Shown: positions 11,578 through 21,582 of the stretch, piece after piece
Numbering within the stretch: the stretch's first letter is position 1
Layout of the letters: every line of letters begins with the position of its first letter
Assembly (NCBI GenBank): GCA_958430865.1
Contig: CAUDNR010004522.1
Coordinates: 187,054-251,053 of the forward strand
Origin: Entrophospora sp. SA101
Taxonomy: Eukaryota; Glomeromycota; Glomeromycetes; Entrophosporales; Entrophosporaceae
Direction of reading: 5' to 3'
Length of the DNA stretch: 64,000 nucleotides
Translations under genes and position numbers: made by a program
Notes under the pieces: model-generated
The model's input: the letters and a program-made list of their open reading frames with translations, nothing else
Databases searched by the model: none
What the model was told of the DNA's origin: nothing

Positions 11578-12616
11578 ATGGAAGAACAAACACAAACAGT
11601 TATTGATCAAAATGTTGTTGAAACATCACCAACCATTTCTGCACCTACTGCTGTAACATCAGCAACGGCACATATTCAAGCACAACAACTACAACAAATA
11701 CAACAACAACAAAACCAACAATTTATGGAAAAAGTAAGTGCAAAAATAATTTATATATTTTACTTCCAAGCTAATTAGCTAATTAATAATAATATATATA
11801 TTGAAACAATTCAAAAAAAAAAAAAAAGTTTTGGAATGAACAGCTCAACATTGCGACAAATTTTGAAAGCGATTTCAAGAACCATTCATTACCTTTAGCT
11901 AGAATCAAAAAAGTAATGAAAAGTGATCAGGAAGTCAAGGCAGGTTTTTTCTTCTTTCCATTACCACTTGATGTTTGGTTTTATCAGTTATAATTAAAAA
12001 AAAATAAATTTAACTAAATTAGATAAATAAATACAAACAAACATTTATTTATTATTAGATGATTAGCGCAGAGGTAGGATCATTGTTTGACATTTTTTTA
12101 TAATTGTTATTTTGTTGTCGAGAGAAAAAAATTAACATGTATTTATATATATCAGGCGCCAATTATATTTTCTAAAGCGTGTGAAATCTTTATAACAGAA
12201 ATTACCATGAGAGCTTGGATTCACGCAGAAGAAAATAAACGGCGTACATTACAACGAAGTGACGTTGCATCAGCTGTCAATAGATCTGATCAATTCGATT
12301 TTTTGATAGACATTGTTCCTAGAGAAGAAATGGCAAAAACTGTAAATAGAAGACAAAAGGAAGAAACTGTAGGCGTTAATAATACCATATTTACCATTTC
12401 TATTATTCGTATTATTTATTTATTATTCATATATTCACATTTATATTTATTTATATAAATATTCTTTATCTAAATTTCTTACTTGACTAAACAAATCAGT
12501 CTACAGAACAAGTTTTCAGCGATCAAAATGTCTCGGCATATTACACACAACAACCTGGTCTTCAATTCACATCAGAAAATGAAACGGCTAGTTATTTCCA
12601 ACAATCAAATAATTAG
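11578..12616 (+). CDS. HAP5: CCAAT-binding factor NF-Y subunit C (HAP5)
   Basis: Five exons, 11578-11733, 11829-11939, 12059-12073, 12156-12368 and 12500-12616, give 203 aa. After a Gln/Thr-rich N-terminus comes the histone-fold core: [17 protein letters not shown], then [35 protein letters not shown] and [23 protein letters not shown]. It pairs with NF-YB and recruits NF-YA to CCAAT boxes in the nucleus. The C-terminus is Gln/Ser/Asn-rich. Two oddities support the model because only they keep the invariant core intact. Exon 3 is just 15 nt and encodes MISAE. Intron 2 begins with GC rather than GT (AAG|GCAGGT at 11940); the nearest GT donor would put a TAG stop in the next exon. Confidence 0.93.
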
Positions 12617-14495
12617 ATAAATATATTTTTAATTGATAGTAGTGATTATTATAATGTGATACAAGTATGATTGGCATATTATAAATATTAAAAATAAAAA
12701 TAAACCCCTACTTATTACGCGTGAAATAGTGGCTGCAGATCGTCGCGTAAATACGTAATTCCATATGAATGTAAATTTTTGACGTTTCTTCTTTTGAGGA
12801 ACAATCAATCCTTTAAAACCCGAAATGACGATGACATATTAGATTATCATGTATATACATAAAAAATGTGCGTAATAATCTCATATATTTTATGGTGCGT
12901 GGGTAGATTGTTCAACAACGTGTAGTACCTCGAGCGTTATATATAGTAAAGATATAACTAACTAATTCTACCATAGTACAAATATGTGTTGTATATGCTA
13001 TATTAATATATATATATAAGAATTGGTTCCCGAGTAATCCTTCAATTCTGCACATTTGTGTGCACGATCAAAAATTTTTAATTGTTCCTTTGATAATTTA
13101 TGATGTATAGTTGATTGATTGGTTGGTTGGTTGGTTGGTTGGTTGGTTGGTGGATACATTCTTCAGATGATAAACAAAAAAAATTAATTCCTCAATGTAA
13201 AATAATAATAATGTTATTATTAAACGATGATGATAAATCAAAAGTCGCCGATCTTTGTGGAATTCGTGGGTGGCTAAAGAGATTGTATCCCTGAAATATA
13301 TATATTATATAGGGCTTCGCTTATTGTTAGTCATTTCTTGTCACATTGTGATTTATAATGACATAATAATAGCCTTTAATTTATCTTTTAAAAGAAATAA
13401 TATTAATGATCAGGTGAATGTGAATGGTGACATTCACATTATTAATTAATATAGGTATAAATGGAAATGAAAAGATTATTATTTTTCAAATAATAGTATA
13501 TAATAAGTTTAAATATTTGAAGATCGTCACATCTCATTGTTCTCCAAATAATCCAGTCAGACACATGAAATTCAAAAAAAAGGTTTGTTTATTATTCAAA
13601 TATCATTTGATAATTGATTTTCAATATAATTACCAAAAATAAAATACATGTGACCTTGCTATATGATGATGATGTTATGTGTATGTATACAACAGCATTT
13701 TAAAATAAACATTTGGATTAGTAAGTAGATGATTATGGTCAATGCTTAAATTCTAATCTATCTTGCGGAAGAAATCTGATGGTTGAAAAAAATGCTTTTT
13801 TTTTTTTTAAACAAATCAAAAAAATTGTAAAATTTATTTTTCATCCTATGAATAACAATAAATCAATTGAAATTTCCTTTTCTTTATATATATGTTCTAT
13901 TTCTTTTTCAAAAAAAGAAAATAATTGTTTATTGATTTGTAAAATTTCACATGCCGATTTAAGTTGCTAAAACTTTAACTTAAAAAAATTAATTAATATA
14001 GTTTTTTTAATTGGTTCATTTCTTAATGTTATTATATTTGCTATTTAATATTATTCCTGATTTTATATAAAATGTTATACAACCGTGTTTTTTCAGGTGA
14101 TTTTCAAACAAATGTTTACAATTTGAATGCCTAATTACTCTAATTACTCATAATATTTTCACATTTTTTTTTTATAAAGTAGACTTATCATCGATTTCCC
14201 CCTTTTTTATTAAAAAATTTTTTCTAAATTTAAATTTTTTTTTTTTAAAAAAAAGAAAAATAAATACTACTTCATTCGGTTTGCTGCTGATTTTTTTTTA
14301 TGACAAAAGTTTTTTAATAAAAATAATTATAATTATAATTATTATTTTCAAGAAAGAAGTCTTTTGCTCCACAATTCAAAATACACGTACACACACACAC
14401 ACACACACACGATAATTAAATAATTTATTTATTTATCAAAAAGAACTTTTTTACGAATTCATATCCATCATCCATCTTAACGATTAATACATAAC
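12617..14495. other. Non-coding stretch with (GGTT)n, a small hairpin and a (CA)n tract
   Basis: No gene was recognised in about 1.9 kb. It contains a (GGTT)n tract at about 13121-13150, a perfect 10-bp stem with 4-nt loop at 13417-13440 (AATGTGAATG-GTGA-CATTCACATT), and a CA run at about 14390-14410. Short open frames here are AT-rich noise. Confidence 0.5.
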
Positions 14496-15892
14496 ATGTC
14501 GCTGGACGGTAAAAAGAATATTTATTATTTATTGTTGTTTATTTATTTATTGTTTATTATTATTGTTCCGGTTACTATAATAATAATGTTTTATTTACAT
14601 TTGCATTCTCTCCCATCAATATTTTCGCACACGTAAAATTAGAAAAACACCAAACTAATGGTATCAAGGAAGTTGATGATAAACACCATCAGATAAACGG
14701 TATTGACGAAAATGTCGCACCGGAATCAGTATTTATGAAAAAAATGTTGGGAATACCCGCAATCAATGACATGCATAACTTCGCTAAGGAGAGTAAATAC
14801 GGGAAAATAGGATACCAAATGGTTGGCTCTGCTGGCAACATTGTATCAAAAGCTACTAAACCTTTCCAAAATCAAATAAAACAAGCAGACGAATTTGCTG
14901 CAAATTCTATAGGTTATGTCGAAGATAAATTCCCCTCCATCAAGAAGCCCACGGCAGACCTTGTCGATGATTTAAAAAAGCCCATAGCTACCGTTGGTAA
15001 TACGATCGACAACAAATGCATCACCCCAGCCATGAATATTGCTACAAGTGTCCAATCGCAAATCAATCAACGTGCTGTTGAACCTACAATCGAGATCGCT
15101 AAAAAGGTCGATGCCAGTTTCGAAAGTGTCGTGGATGTGTTCGAGTCCACACTTAACACTTATTTACCCGAAGATCAATCCACTAATGAAAGATCCGTCA
15201 ACACCACCACAGTTAACGACTCCACTTCTGCTGATCTTCTCCAAACCTTCCGCGCTATCAACATAGCTTTAATAGGTCAAAGACGTCTGACTAAACGCGT
15301 CAAGGCTCAAATCAACAGTACTCAAGAATATACAGGGGAACAACTTAAGCAACTCCAAGAATCAAACCAACTCTTAAAGAGTGCATCTGAAACCGTAGCC
15401 AGTCTGAATCAAATGTTGCTTGGCATTGTCGTTAATGTAAGAGGTACAGTACAAAATCCTGAAATTGCTTCAACTCTTCATTCTAAATTACACGACATTG
15501 CTTCTATAATTCTTGGCAATGTGAATAAAAATGAAGATTTACCAAAAGCTGTTCAAGCTCGTGTAATTGAATTATCACAATCACTTTTGCAAACAACTGA
15601 TTCGATTGCCACATATGTCCGGGCAAATGCAAACTACTTTCCTGAATACATTCGTTTAAAACCCCTCACAGATTTCTTTGAACAACGATACGTCGAGATC
15701 GTAAAAGAAATTAAAGAAGGTGAGGGTTCTCCGATTGAGAAGGCCAGAAAAGTCATCAACATCACCACACAACACACACTACCACTTTTGAACGATCTAC
15801 AAGAATCCGTCCAATCGTACAGCTCATCTCTTAATGATTCCTTCATCAACACCACTGGAAAAGTAAAATCAAGATTCGTCGGTGTCAATTAA
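14496..15892 (+). CDS. Perilipin-like lipid-droplet protein
   Basis: A 13-nt first exon (14496-14508, MSLD) and one long exon (14643-15892, acceptor TTAG) give about 420 aa. An N-terminal region near residues 45-125 resembles the PAT/perilipin segment: IPAINDMHNFAKESKYGKI, ATKPFQNQIKQADEFA and VEDKFPSIKKPTADLVDDLK (compare the fungal perilipin block in which the droplet-binding domain precedes a V(D/E)-x-FP-x-(V/I)-x-KP motif). The rest is a long series of amphipathic helices without transmembrane segments, typical of proteins that coat lipid droplets and control lipolysis. Lipid storage is prominent in mycorrhizal fungi and their spores. Codon use is more GC-rich at third positions (ATC, ACC, GTC) than in neighbouring genes, suggesting high expression. 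The family call is by pattern, without a search. Confidence 0.72.
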
Positions 15893-16253
15893 CTAACCAA
15901 TGACTGTGGATATATATATATATTACAATAAATAATACATATTTATTTATTACTATTTATTTATTAAATTAACTAGTCGCGCTTTTTTGATCATAATTGT
16001 CGACTGATTACTATCACATTATCATTCCCCTTTTTTTATTTATTCCTACCACCACCACCAATAATAATATATTTATGTAAGAATGAATGTGTGTGTAAAA
16101 TGTATTTGGTGAAAAATAGAGGCTCCTTTTTTTTTCACCAATTAAAATCAAAAAATTTTATCATTCTCCTCTTTATTTTTTCTTTTACCATTTCTCTTCC
16201 ATCATTTCATCGTTATTATTTTTTCTTCTTTCATATATACATATACATTATAC

Positions 16254-16290
<37 letters not shown>

Positions 16291-16627
16291 TACATATAAT
16301 TGGTTCATTCAAAAAATTTTTAGTTTGTTCTACTTTTTTTTCTTTCTTTATTTTTGTTAAATCAGAGGTTGAATAATAGTAATAGTAATTTAATATCAAC
16401 GCTCATCTTGAATTTTCTTCTGCGACGAGGAAAAAATTGGCATTAACATTTAAAAAAAAAACTTTACAAATACTACTATTTTTTCCTCTCTTACTCTTCT
16501 TACATTCCTTATTATATTCATAATGATAATATAGCAAGATTGATTTTAAAATAATAAATAAAAAAATAAATAATACTGTGTATTAAAAAAAAATTGTTCC
16601 AATATTTCTAATATTAATTTAATAATA
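15893..16627. other. Non-coding stretch with (TA)n repeat
   Basis: 3' flank of the perilipin-like gene. It includes a (TA)n microsatellite at about 16258-16292 and poly-T/A tracts. No gene was recognised; open frames here are simple-sequence artefacts. Confidence 0.6.
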
Positions 16628-17012
16628 TACAGAAAGCTATCAGCACATGTTTAAAAATTATTAGTACAAAAACGTACATAAATAATAATTAAATAAAAAC
16701 TGTCATTTCGTATCTTAGGTTCACCAAATTATATATGTGCAAAGTTTTACATCTCTAACACTTTCACTAAACCAATGGTTAAAAAAAATAAAATTTTCGA
16801 CCAAAAATTTTTTGACGAAAAGATCTCCCTCAATATTTTATTAGCTAACATTTTTACATAAAAAAATTTCAGTAGATTTGATCAAAAAAATGACCTCGTT
16901 GCACATATATAATTTGGTGAACCTAAGATACGAAATGACAGTTTTTATTTAATTATTATTATGTACGTTTTTGTGCTAATAATTTTTAAACGTGTGCTGC
17001 TAGCTTTCTGTC
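16628..17012. mobile_element. Non-autonomous TIR element (MITE) with ~110-bp terminal inverted repeats
   Basis: The left arm (about 16630-16742, starting CAGAAAGCTATCAGCAC) matches the complement of the right arm (about 16899-17010, CAGAAAGCTAGCAGCAC) over about 110 bp with few mismatches. Both arms contain TTAGGTTCACCAAATTATA and AACTGTCATTTCGTATCTTA. The central ~155 bp has no coding capacity. TA dinucleotides flank positions 16628 and 17012, compatible with a TA target, though the exact ends are not certain. The length (~385 bp), long TIRs and lack of coding sequence are typical of a MITE. Confidence 0.85.
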
Positions 17013-17329
17013 TATGTAGTGTATATTATGGATAAAACATATATATTTTTTTTTACTTAATCATTGTCACCATACTTGGAATACGGCCAAGAATTAATTG
17101 AAACATCAGACCTTGGTACATTTTGCATGTATATTACTCATACTGGTACGATTTTTTTTTTTTTTTTTTGAAACAATTGTATAGTAACTTGTGCGGGTTT
17201 ACATTTTAAACGTACAACGATGATGGCAGTTGTAATAATAGCAAAATATAATTATTTTCATTAAAAGAATTGGAATCTGTTTCTTGTACGCAAGTAAAAT
17301 GTTCCAATAAATTAGTAATGGGTTTGATT

Positions 17330-17650
17330 CATTTCGTCGACAATCATTTCGTCGACAGTCATTTCGACACCCATTTCGTCGAAAGTTTGATTCATCGAAA
17401 GTTCATTTCGTCGAATGCTCATTTCGTTGAATGTTCATTTCGTCACATAAAAAAAACTTCATTAAACAAATTTCTCCTCACACTTCCCACACACCCCGCT
17501 TTCCTCACCTAATTTCTTAACTAACTTCCCACACTCCTCACATCTAACTCGTTCGGTCTCTGGCTCGAGGATGAAATAATTTTCGACGAAATGAACATTC
17601 GATGAAACAAACTTTCGACGAAATGATTGTCGACGAAATAAACGCGACCG
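17330..17650. repeat. Fold-back element built of CATTTCGTCGA units around a Cys-rich segment
   Basis: The left side (17333-17447) carries about seven 11-20 bp units based on CATTTCGTCGA (e.g. CATTTCGTCGACAAT, CATTTCGTCGACAGT, CATTTCGTCGAATGCT). The right side (about 17580-17642) carries the same units in inverted order (TTTTCGACGAAATGAAC, GTCGACGAAATAAACG), so the two ends form inverted repeats of about 65-75 bp. On the minus strand the ~130-bp centre reads as a Cys4 motif, RCEECGKLVKKLGEESG followed by CGKCEEKF (CxxC-x13-CxxC). No clear target-site duplication was found. This looks like a degenerate fold-back DNA transposon with a short zinc-ribbon remnant. Confidence 0.65.
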
Positions 17651-18145
17651 ATAAATTAATAGCAAATGAAAACTTGGACGAATTTTTTACTCTTCACATC
17701 CGCCAAACCCTCACGACAAAAACTGCGGGGTCGTTTCTGGATAACTTCCTTGTTATTTTAAATTAGATGTGTCTAATGAGGAGCTTGTGTTAAACTTTGG
17801 TACCTTGATACCCAATTTATGTAAATATTAAAAATTAATGAAACTTGCATTTGCCTATTAACTGCTGCATTCATTCCTTTATGTGTTTAGAAGCATAAAT
17901 GTTATGTAAAAATGTAACTTCTAGCATTGATTCACTATACCTTTTTTCAAATACTTGAAGCACCTCTCTTTTAACTCTGATAGAACCAGAGATTTCTATT
18001 GGTAGCCACGAAATGGTTTATTATTTAAATGCAAATAATTAATTCCGAATTACTTTGAAAGTTATAGATATCTACACAAATTTATTTGGGATAGATTTTT
18101 ATACAATTATCCATCGGCAATTCTACTTATTAATTAATTAACCAT
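17651..18145. other. Non-coding stretch, nothing recognised
   Basis: AT-rich sequence between the fold-back element and the kinase pseudogene, without a supported feature. Confidence 0.5.
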
Positions 18146-19228
18146 TTAATTTGCCTTATTAAAATTACATTTCATAATTAATATGCTTTCATTACTTACT
18201 TTAGAAATTTCTTCATTTAATATTCTACTTGAATGATATGTTAATGGGTGTGATCTGTGAATTTGTTGTGAATTACCACCACCATTATTATTACTACTGC
18301 TACTGCCACTACTACTACCATCAACATGAATACTATTAATTTTATTTGCAGCAAAAACAAATGGCTCTCTAATAGTTGGTCTCTTAGTTGGATCCATATC
18401 CCAACACATCTGCATCATTTGCACATAATCATCAGGCATTCCAGATAGTATTGGTGGTCTCAAACCTGCACATATATTAAAAATTAAGTGATGATTGTGA
18501 GCTCTATCATCAAATGATGGATGTCCCGCAAATATTTCCCACATTAACATCCCAACACTATAAATATCTGATTATTTTGTGTTCTTGTTTCCTCTAAATA
18601 GCTCTGGTGCAATATATGATATAACTCCATAGATTTTATTTGATGATTTTTCATCAACTGGTCCACATAATCCTAAATCTGTGGTATAACTAATATCACC
18701 TTCATTACTTAATATATTACCACTATGCAGATCACAATGGATTAAATCTTTTTCGTGTATGTCATATAGTGCATTACATAAATAAGCAAAAATGTTAATT
18801 CTATCTTTTAATGTTAATTTTGAATGATTTTTTTAAATAATCTCTTAAATTCCCTTGTGGAAGATGATTCATAATTTCCATTATCTGGGAATTTAGTTAT
18901 ATCATAACAAGATACAACTAAACATGAATTAATTTTACAATGATTTCAATAAAATTAATTAATTTAAAAACGATTGTCATGGATTACTTGAATTGTTTAA
19001 TGATTTTAAATACTACATACTGAAATCCAAAATAGCTAAATTCCCTTTTATTTTTATCATAATCAACAATACTTCCTCTTGTCCACACAACAGTATAAAT
19101 TGAACTGAATCCACCTTCTGTTAACTTTTTTATATTTTCAAATTGTTCATAAGATCATTGGAAGAGATGAAACCTGTTGACATTCTTGAATAAAACCATC
19201 AATAATCCTATTTCCAGATGTCCAAGTA

Positions 19229-19765
19229 GGATCCCGGACAATTATAATTGAGGTTATAGGTACTATATTTTGATGCAGTAATTTTTTTGAATCATATTGA
19301 GCACATGTGTCAATTTACAATTTTGAAAAAAAAAGAAGCCAACATAAATGAGATTTTAGGTTATACACCAAAGGTCTTGCCTACTGATTCAATTAACAAT
19401 ACTTTAGATGTAACCAGACAGGCACTTGGTGCTGTTGACATTATTGGAGAAATTGTTAAACCTTTTGTTCCATTGATAGACATGATTGGTAAAGTTAATG
19501 TCTCCAAATCTTATAGTAAATAATGGTTATTTTAAAGAGAAGAATCTTTTAACATGGCTCTAATGATTAGACTTTGTGTAACATTGGTTATATTTTGATC
19601 ATTTTTACCCCAGTGTAACAGGGCTCCTAACCATCAGTTCTATGGAATTTTGATGTCAAAAAATATATATCTATAAAATAAACTCTTTTTACTATGACAA
19701 GTTAGGTATTGTGTAAAGTTTTACAGCATAGTACCTATGACCTCAATTATAATTGTCCGGGGCCC
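19229..19765. mobile_element. 537-bp non-autonomous TIR element with 10-bp target-site duplication (Mutator-like size)
   Basis: The termini 19229-19266 and 19728-19765 are inverted repeats of 38 bp with three mismatches (GGATCCCGGACAATTATAAT against GGGCCCCGGACAATTATAAT at the outer ends). The element is flanked by a perfect 10-bp direct duplication, TGTCCAAGTA, at 19219-19228 and 19766-19775. It interrupts the kinase pseudogene, and the flanking kinase reading frame is continuous when the element and one duplication copy are disregarded. The 8-11 bp duplication and G-rich ends fit Mutator-like elements, though hAT (8 bp) cannot be excluded by eye. It encodes no transposase. On the plus strand it holds an intact 78-codon open frame (19287-19523) described separately. 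Confidence 0.88.
19287..19523 (+). CDS. Short open frame inside the TIR element, possible captured host-gene fragment
   Basis: The 78-codon frame contains a coding-like stretch (ILGYTPKVLPTDSINNTLDV, then RQALGAVDIIGEIVKPFVPL and IDMIGK). The helix rich in Val/Ile with PFVPLID resembles, from memory, the N-terminal helical segment found in some multi-domain kinases of these fungi. It is not transposase-like. If confirmed it would be a host exon carried by a non-autonomous transposon. Expression is unknown; it could equally be a chance frame. Confidence 0.35.
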   Translation: MNHIEHMCQFTILKKKEANINEILGYTPKVLPTDSINNTLDVTRQALGAVDIIGEIVKPFVPLIDMIGKVNVSKSYSK

Positions 19766-20130
19766 TGTCCAAGTATTGAAAAGACTCTGTAGGTGTAAAC
19801 CAATACACTTTTCACAAAATCTATCAGAGTATCTTGTTGTTTCACACTCATTACATTCTCTTGGTTTTCCCCATTTATTGATTGCATTATCTAATTCAAA
19901 TGTACAAATAAAATTTTCTCTACAAAATCCTTTTTCATTTTCTAAAAGTTCTTTGTTTTCTTCAACTAATTGTGAAAAACATCTTTTTTTTGATTCTCTC
20001 AGTCAAAAGTAGTTGAAACATTATTATTCATTTCACGATAAATTTCCAATATTAATTCTCTTCTGCCTTGTGTTAATAATCTTTCAAATACCATTTCTAG
20101 ATTTATATCTATATTCTTGGCTTTAAAAGT

Positions 20131-21041
20131 TTTTAAATAATTTTGTTACTTTTATTTAAAAGGGCGAAAATTTTTTTATCGGGGGAAAAATTAGCAGTAA
20201 TTTATGGATCACGAAAGTTGCACGAAAAGAAGGAAACACGGAAACACTGATCGAGAATTCAAACCAGTCCAACTTGATAATCAATATAACTCACGGAAAT
20301 TATCAAGAAAGATTATTCTAATATTCTAAATTGTAACGCTTCTTTAATTCTGAATTCAAAATCATTTGTTAAAAAGAACTTGGAATTATTCTTGAAAGTT
20401 CTTGTTTATTTTTAAGGAATACATTTAATTAGAACAAATTAAGAGTTCTTGGAAAACAGAGAACTAATAACATCATCACAACAATAATAAATAACAAACT
20501 ATCTTTATCCTTGTCCTTGTCCTTGTTGTTGTCTTCGAATTTTATATTTTAGTGATGATAATAAATCCATCTCTAATAATGAATCCATATCCCGTGCATA
20601 ATTAATCTTATATTCATTACTATATTTTACATTATTTTTTTCCTATCTTAACAGAGGGAACACTTTTGCTAAATATGGTTTTATATATTTTTATTTATTT
20701 TTTATTTAGAAAACAGACACTAAGTAGATACCTAAGACCAGCAGAAACCTAGTTAAGGCCAGAAGAAGATATTAGGCCGAAAATAAAAATATTAAAGTAA
20801 AGCCCGAAAGTACGAGGTCAAGTATATTAATAATTTGGACGTTCTTGACTCGGACAGATAAACAAAGAGTATCTGCTGGGAAAAGCGTGATCGGGGGTAA
20901 TGAAAATTATTACCAGAAATTATTAGTGAAAGACATTATTGAAATTATTGATTATATTGGTGAAGAAAAGCAATTGCATTTTAGGATTAGAAAATTAAAG
21001 AGTGTTGAAATTATAAATAAAGTATACTCGGACACGATCTC
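20131..21041. other. Non-coding stretch with one coding-like fragment
   Basis: Mostly AT-rich DNA. On the minus strand at about 20514-20650 a fragment reads YSNEYKINYARDMDSLLEM then LLSSLKYKIRRQQQGQGQG with an in-frame stop; it looks like the tail of a protein, but no ATG-led gene could be built and I do not recognise it. A plus-strand open frame at 20845-21045 (66 codons) has no recognisable similarity. Confidence 0.35.
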
Positions 21042-21582
21042 ATAGTCAAAGTTCGTTAAATTTCATATTCAATAAATTCATAATCGCTTAAATTCATAAT
21101 TTTTCAGGAATCAATGCCAATTATATTAAAGTTCTATTCGATAATTTCATAATCATAATAAAATCTCGATAATGGATAAAATCATAATTCTCTTACTTTT
21201 ATTATATAAAAATCTCGCACTTTAAATTCATGTCTCTAACTATTGTTATTACAGTAAATTAAATTTTCTTCTCTAACTATTGTTATTAAAGTAAATTAAA
21301 TTTTATTCTCTTGTCAAGTTTTGAAATTAAGAGTAAAAATACAGATGATAATTGACAAAAAAAAAACAATTTCTTGAATGTGCAAAGAGCTTTTAGTTAA
21401 TAATAATAATTGGGAATTTTTCATAATTACAATTTTTTTATCAAAAATCTTAATAGAAAAAATCTCTATAAAGCCATATATTTCCTATCCTCATCATATC
21501 ATGAAATTAAAGAGTAACTCTCGATAATGGCATGATTCGATAAATTCATAAAATTTGTTGTGACAAACCTATGGATTGACTG
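21042..21582. mobile_element. Degenerate pogo/Tigger-like element relic
   Basis: The right end reads ...CCTATGGATTGACTG followed by TA (21583-21584); on the minus strand this is TA-CAGTCAATCCATAGG, a CAGT-type terminus like those of two cleaner elements in this window. The interior is full of short CGATAA/AATTCATAA motifs in both orientations. The left end near 21042 (CATAGTCAAAGTTCG) matches only weakly. Inside lies a 37-bp tandem duplication (21233-21269 and 21270-21304). Confidence 0.4.
21233..21304. repeat. 37-bp tandem duplication
   Basis: Two consecutive copies of a unit beginning TCTCTAACTATTGTTATTA, differing at one base (ACAGTAAATT versus AAAGTAAATT); the second copy is two bases short. 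Confidence 0.85.

Larger units (their letters stand above)
18146..20130 (-). pseudogene. Tyrosine-kinase-like (TKL) protein kinase pseudogene, interrupted by a TIR element
   Basis: On the minus strand the pieces run in the order of a Glomeromycotina TKL kinase. An N-terminal Cys4 segment, CNECETTRYSDRFCEKC (about 19815-19870), leads into LFNTWT. Then comes SGNRIIDGFIQECQQ (about 19165-19220), a glycine loop GGFSSIY (~19100), NLRDYL, the catalytic loop LIHCDLHSGN (~18718-18745), TDLGL in place of DFG-L, SYIAPELFRG, and C-terminal MLMWEIFAGHPSFDD, DPTKRPTIRE. Breaks are several. A TAA at 18572-18574 falls just before SDIYSVGMLMWE. There are frameshifts near 18830 and 19990, a TGA near 20010, and the VAIK/lysine region appears lost. 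A 537-bp transposon (19229-19765) sits inside codons for NTWTSGN. It cannot encode a working kinase. Confidence 0.88.

Noticed and set aside
13121..13150. (GGTT)n tract as telomere-like sequence
   Set aside because: The unit is GGTT, not TTAGGG, only about seven copies, and internal between genes; a simple microsatellite.
16091..16399. Two open frames over the (TA)n tract
   Set aside because: Composed of Ile-Tyr repeats from TA microsatellite sequence and poly-T.
17330..17450. Regularly repeated CATTTCGTCGA units resembling a CRISPR array
   Set aside because: Units are 11-20 bp with 2-9 bp between them, appear inverted on the other side, and lie in a eukaryotic genome with no cas genes; a fold-back transposon explains them.
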